Part shown: positions 50,779 through 51,492 of the stretch, in pieces
Layout: the number at the start of each line of letters is the position of its first letter
How positions within the stretch are numbered: the stretch's first letter is position 1
Program-made: the position numbers and the translations under genes
NCBI GenBank assembly: GCA_030698375.1
Contig: JAUYLL010000070.1
Span: 1 to 51,492, forward strand
DNA from: Nocardioides sp.
Lineage (GTDB): Bacteria > Actinomycetota > Actinomycetes > Propionibacteriales > Nocardioidaceae
Reading direction: 5' to 3'
Length of the DNA stretch: 51,492 nt
The notes under the pieces: generated by a model
What the model saw: the letters and a program-made list of their open reading frames with translations, nothing else
Told to the model about the DNA's origin: nothing
Databases searched by the model: none

Positions 50779-51492
50779 TCATGAGGGCTTGGGCGCGCCC
50801 GGCCGGGCATACCGGACCCACGTGATCGCGACGCACATCGCCGCGAACGCGACGCCGATGTAGAAGAACGTCTCCGGCGCCATCAGGGTCAGCCCGACCC
50901 CGAAGAAGAACGGCCCGAAGGCAGCGATCGCCGCCGTCCAGCCGAGCACGCCGCCGGCCTGCCGCCGCTCGAAGATCATCGGCATCTGCTTGAACGTGGA
51001 CGCGTTGCCGATGCCGGCGAACAGGAAGATCGCGAGCATGCCGTAGAGGAACTTGTCGAAGTCGGCTTCGAGAGCGGCGGCGCCGGCGCCTGCGTCTGGT
51101 GAGAGCTGCATGCTGGTGTACAGGACCGACGCCAGGATGCCGACGCCGCTGAACAGCGTCCATCGGGCGCCGCCCATCTTGTCCGTGAGGGGGCTGAACA
51201 GCACCCGGGCACCGGCGCCGATGAGCGGGCCCAGGAAGGCGAACTTGACCGGGTCAGGGATGGAGTAGCCCTCCACCAGGACCTGTGTCGTTCCGTCGGA
51301 CAGGATCCGGGCGATCTCGGCGTTGCCTCCGCCGTAGAGGTTCTTGATGAGCAGGCCGAACTGCCCGGACAGCCCGGCGAAGGTGCCGAAGGTCATGATG
51401 TAGAGCAGCGTCATCCACCAGGTGTCCTGGTTCTTGAAGATGTCGAACTGCTGGCGCACGTTGGCCTTGATCGGGACGCTCTTGAGCATCGT
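50779..51492 (-). CDS. narK: NarK-type nitrate/nitrite MFS transporter (partial, 5' end outside window)
   Basis: About 238 residues of the C-terminal half of a major facilitator transporter. The block IKANVRQQFDIFKNQDTWWMTLLYIMTFGTFAGLSGQFGLLIKNLYGG is characteristic of actinobacterial NarK. Five or six membrane helices follow, with the second NarK signature-like segment LFSPLTDKMGG and a short cytoplasmic tail. It moves nitrate in or nitrite out. The frame continues past the window edge, so the apparent ATG near the end is internal. No narGHJI genes are visible here. Confidence 0.88.
   Translation of the reverse strand, partial: TMLKSVPIKANVRQQFDIFKNQDTWWMTLLYIMTFGTFAGLSGQFGLLIKNLYGGGNAEIARILSDGTTQVLVEGYSIPDPVKFAFLGPLIGAGARVLFSPLTDKMGGARWTLFSGVGILASVLYTSMQLSPDAGAGAAALEADFDKFLYGMLAIFLFAGIGNASTFKQMPMIFERRQAGGVLGWTAAIAAFGPFFFGVGLTLMAPETFFYIGVAFAAMCVAITWVRYARPGAPKPS

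Noticed and set aside
1..51492. tRNA, rRNA, CRISPR arrays, integrases or intact IS elements
   Set aside because: None recognised by eye: no cloverleaf with CCA-end pattern, no regularly spaced identical repeats, and no transposase or integrase motifs. A covariance-model scan could still find a small RNA.

Overview
The window is about 51.5 kb of high-GC chromosome. Codon use is strongly GC-biased, there are many GTG/TTG starts and overlapping stop/start codons, and the gene set points to an actinobacterium. Class II (B12) ribonucleotide reductase with NrdR, actinobacterial LexA boxes, DUF4193, DUF6318 and a DUF222-HNH protein all fit Nocardioidaceae (a Nocardioides-like organism), but the genus is inference. 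No rRNA, tRNA, CRISPR array or intact insertion sequence was seen.

Layout. (1) 1-8.2 kb: end of a probable RNA helicase, an SDR dehydrogenase, then the conserved actinobacterial housekeeping run miaB - miaA - dapF - hflX, with a Tat-exported PHP phosphoesterase and two small disordered proteins on the opposite strand. (2) 8.2-15.5 kb: DUF2207 membrane protein, LemA, a one-piece SecDF, a DinG-like Fe-S helicase overlapping it by 8 nt, and a DHFR-like reductase. (3) 15.5-22.8 kb: secreted metzincin protease, two Tat-exported phosphatases translationally coupled by ATGA, a PPP-type phosphatase, and a succinate-semialdehyde-type dehydrogenase. (4) 22.8-32.2 kb: an SOS and dNTP block. lexA and a divergent LysM membrane protein share an intergenic region with four LexA-box-like sites, which also holds a 5'-truncated SRPBCC gene. 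About 3.7 kb of accessory genes (YhhN-like, DUF6318 lipoprotein plus PKD-like secreted partner, DUF559-like protein) separates it from nrdR-nrdJ, which has two tandem NrdR boxes 31 bp apart. (5) 32.2-42.5 kb: accessory genes: secreted orphan, short HPF paralogue, CBS protein, DUF4193, alpha/beta hydrolase, a 1025-aa PLD-SF2 helicase-DUF3427 protein, a P450 divergent from a TetR regulator with a perfect operator palindrome, and a secreted subtilase. (6) 42.5-51.5 kb: a PadR-FadH-PNPOx operon, a solitary class I-type HMG-CoA reductase, DUF222-HNH, DUF4234, an LLM flavin oxidoreductase coupled to DUF309, and the 3' part of a NarK-type transporter.

How the parts work together. The middle block links DNA damage sensing (LexA), a probable division or cell-wall checkpoint (LysM) and dNTP supply (NrdR/NrdJ). 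Two regulator/enzyme pairs have their own candidate operators (TetR/P450 and PadR/FadH). The best candidates for something under-described are the PLD-helicase-DUF3427 protein, the GGACA/TGTCC array behind nrdJ, the twin hairpin palindromes before the DUF559-like gene, and the gene remnant lodged in the SOS control region.
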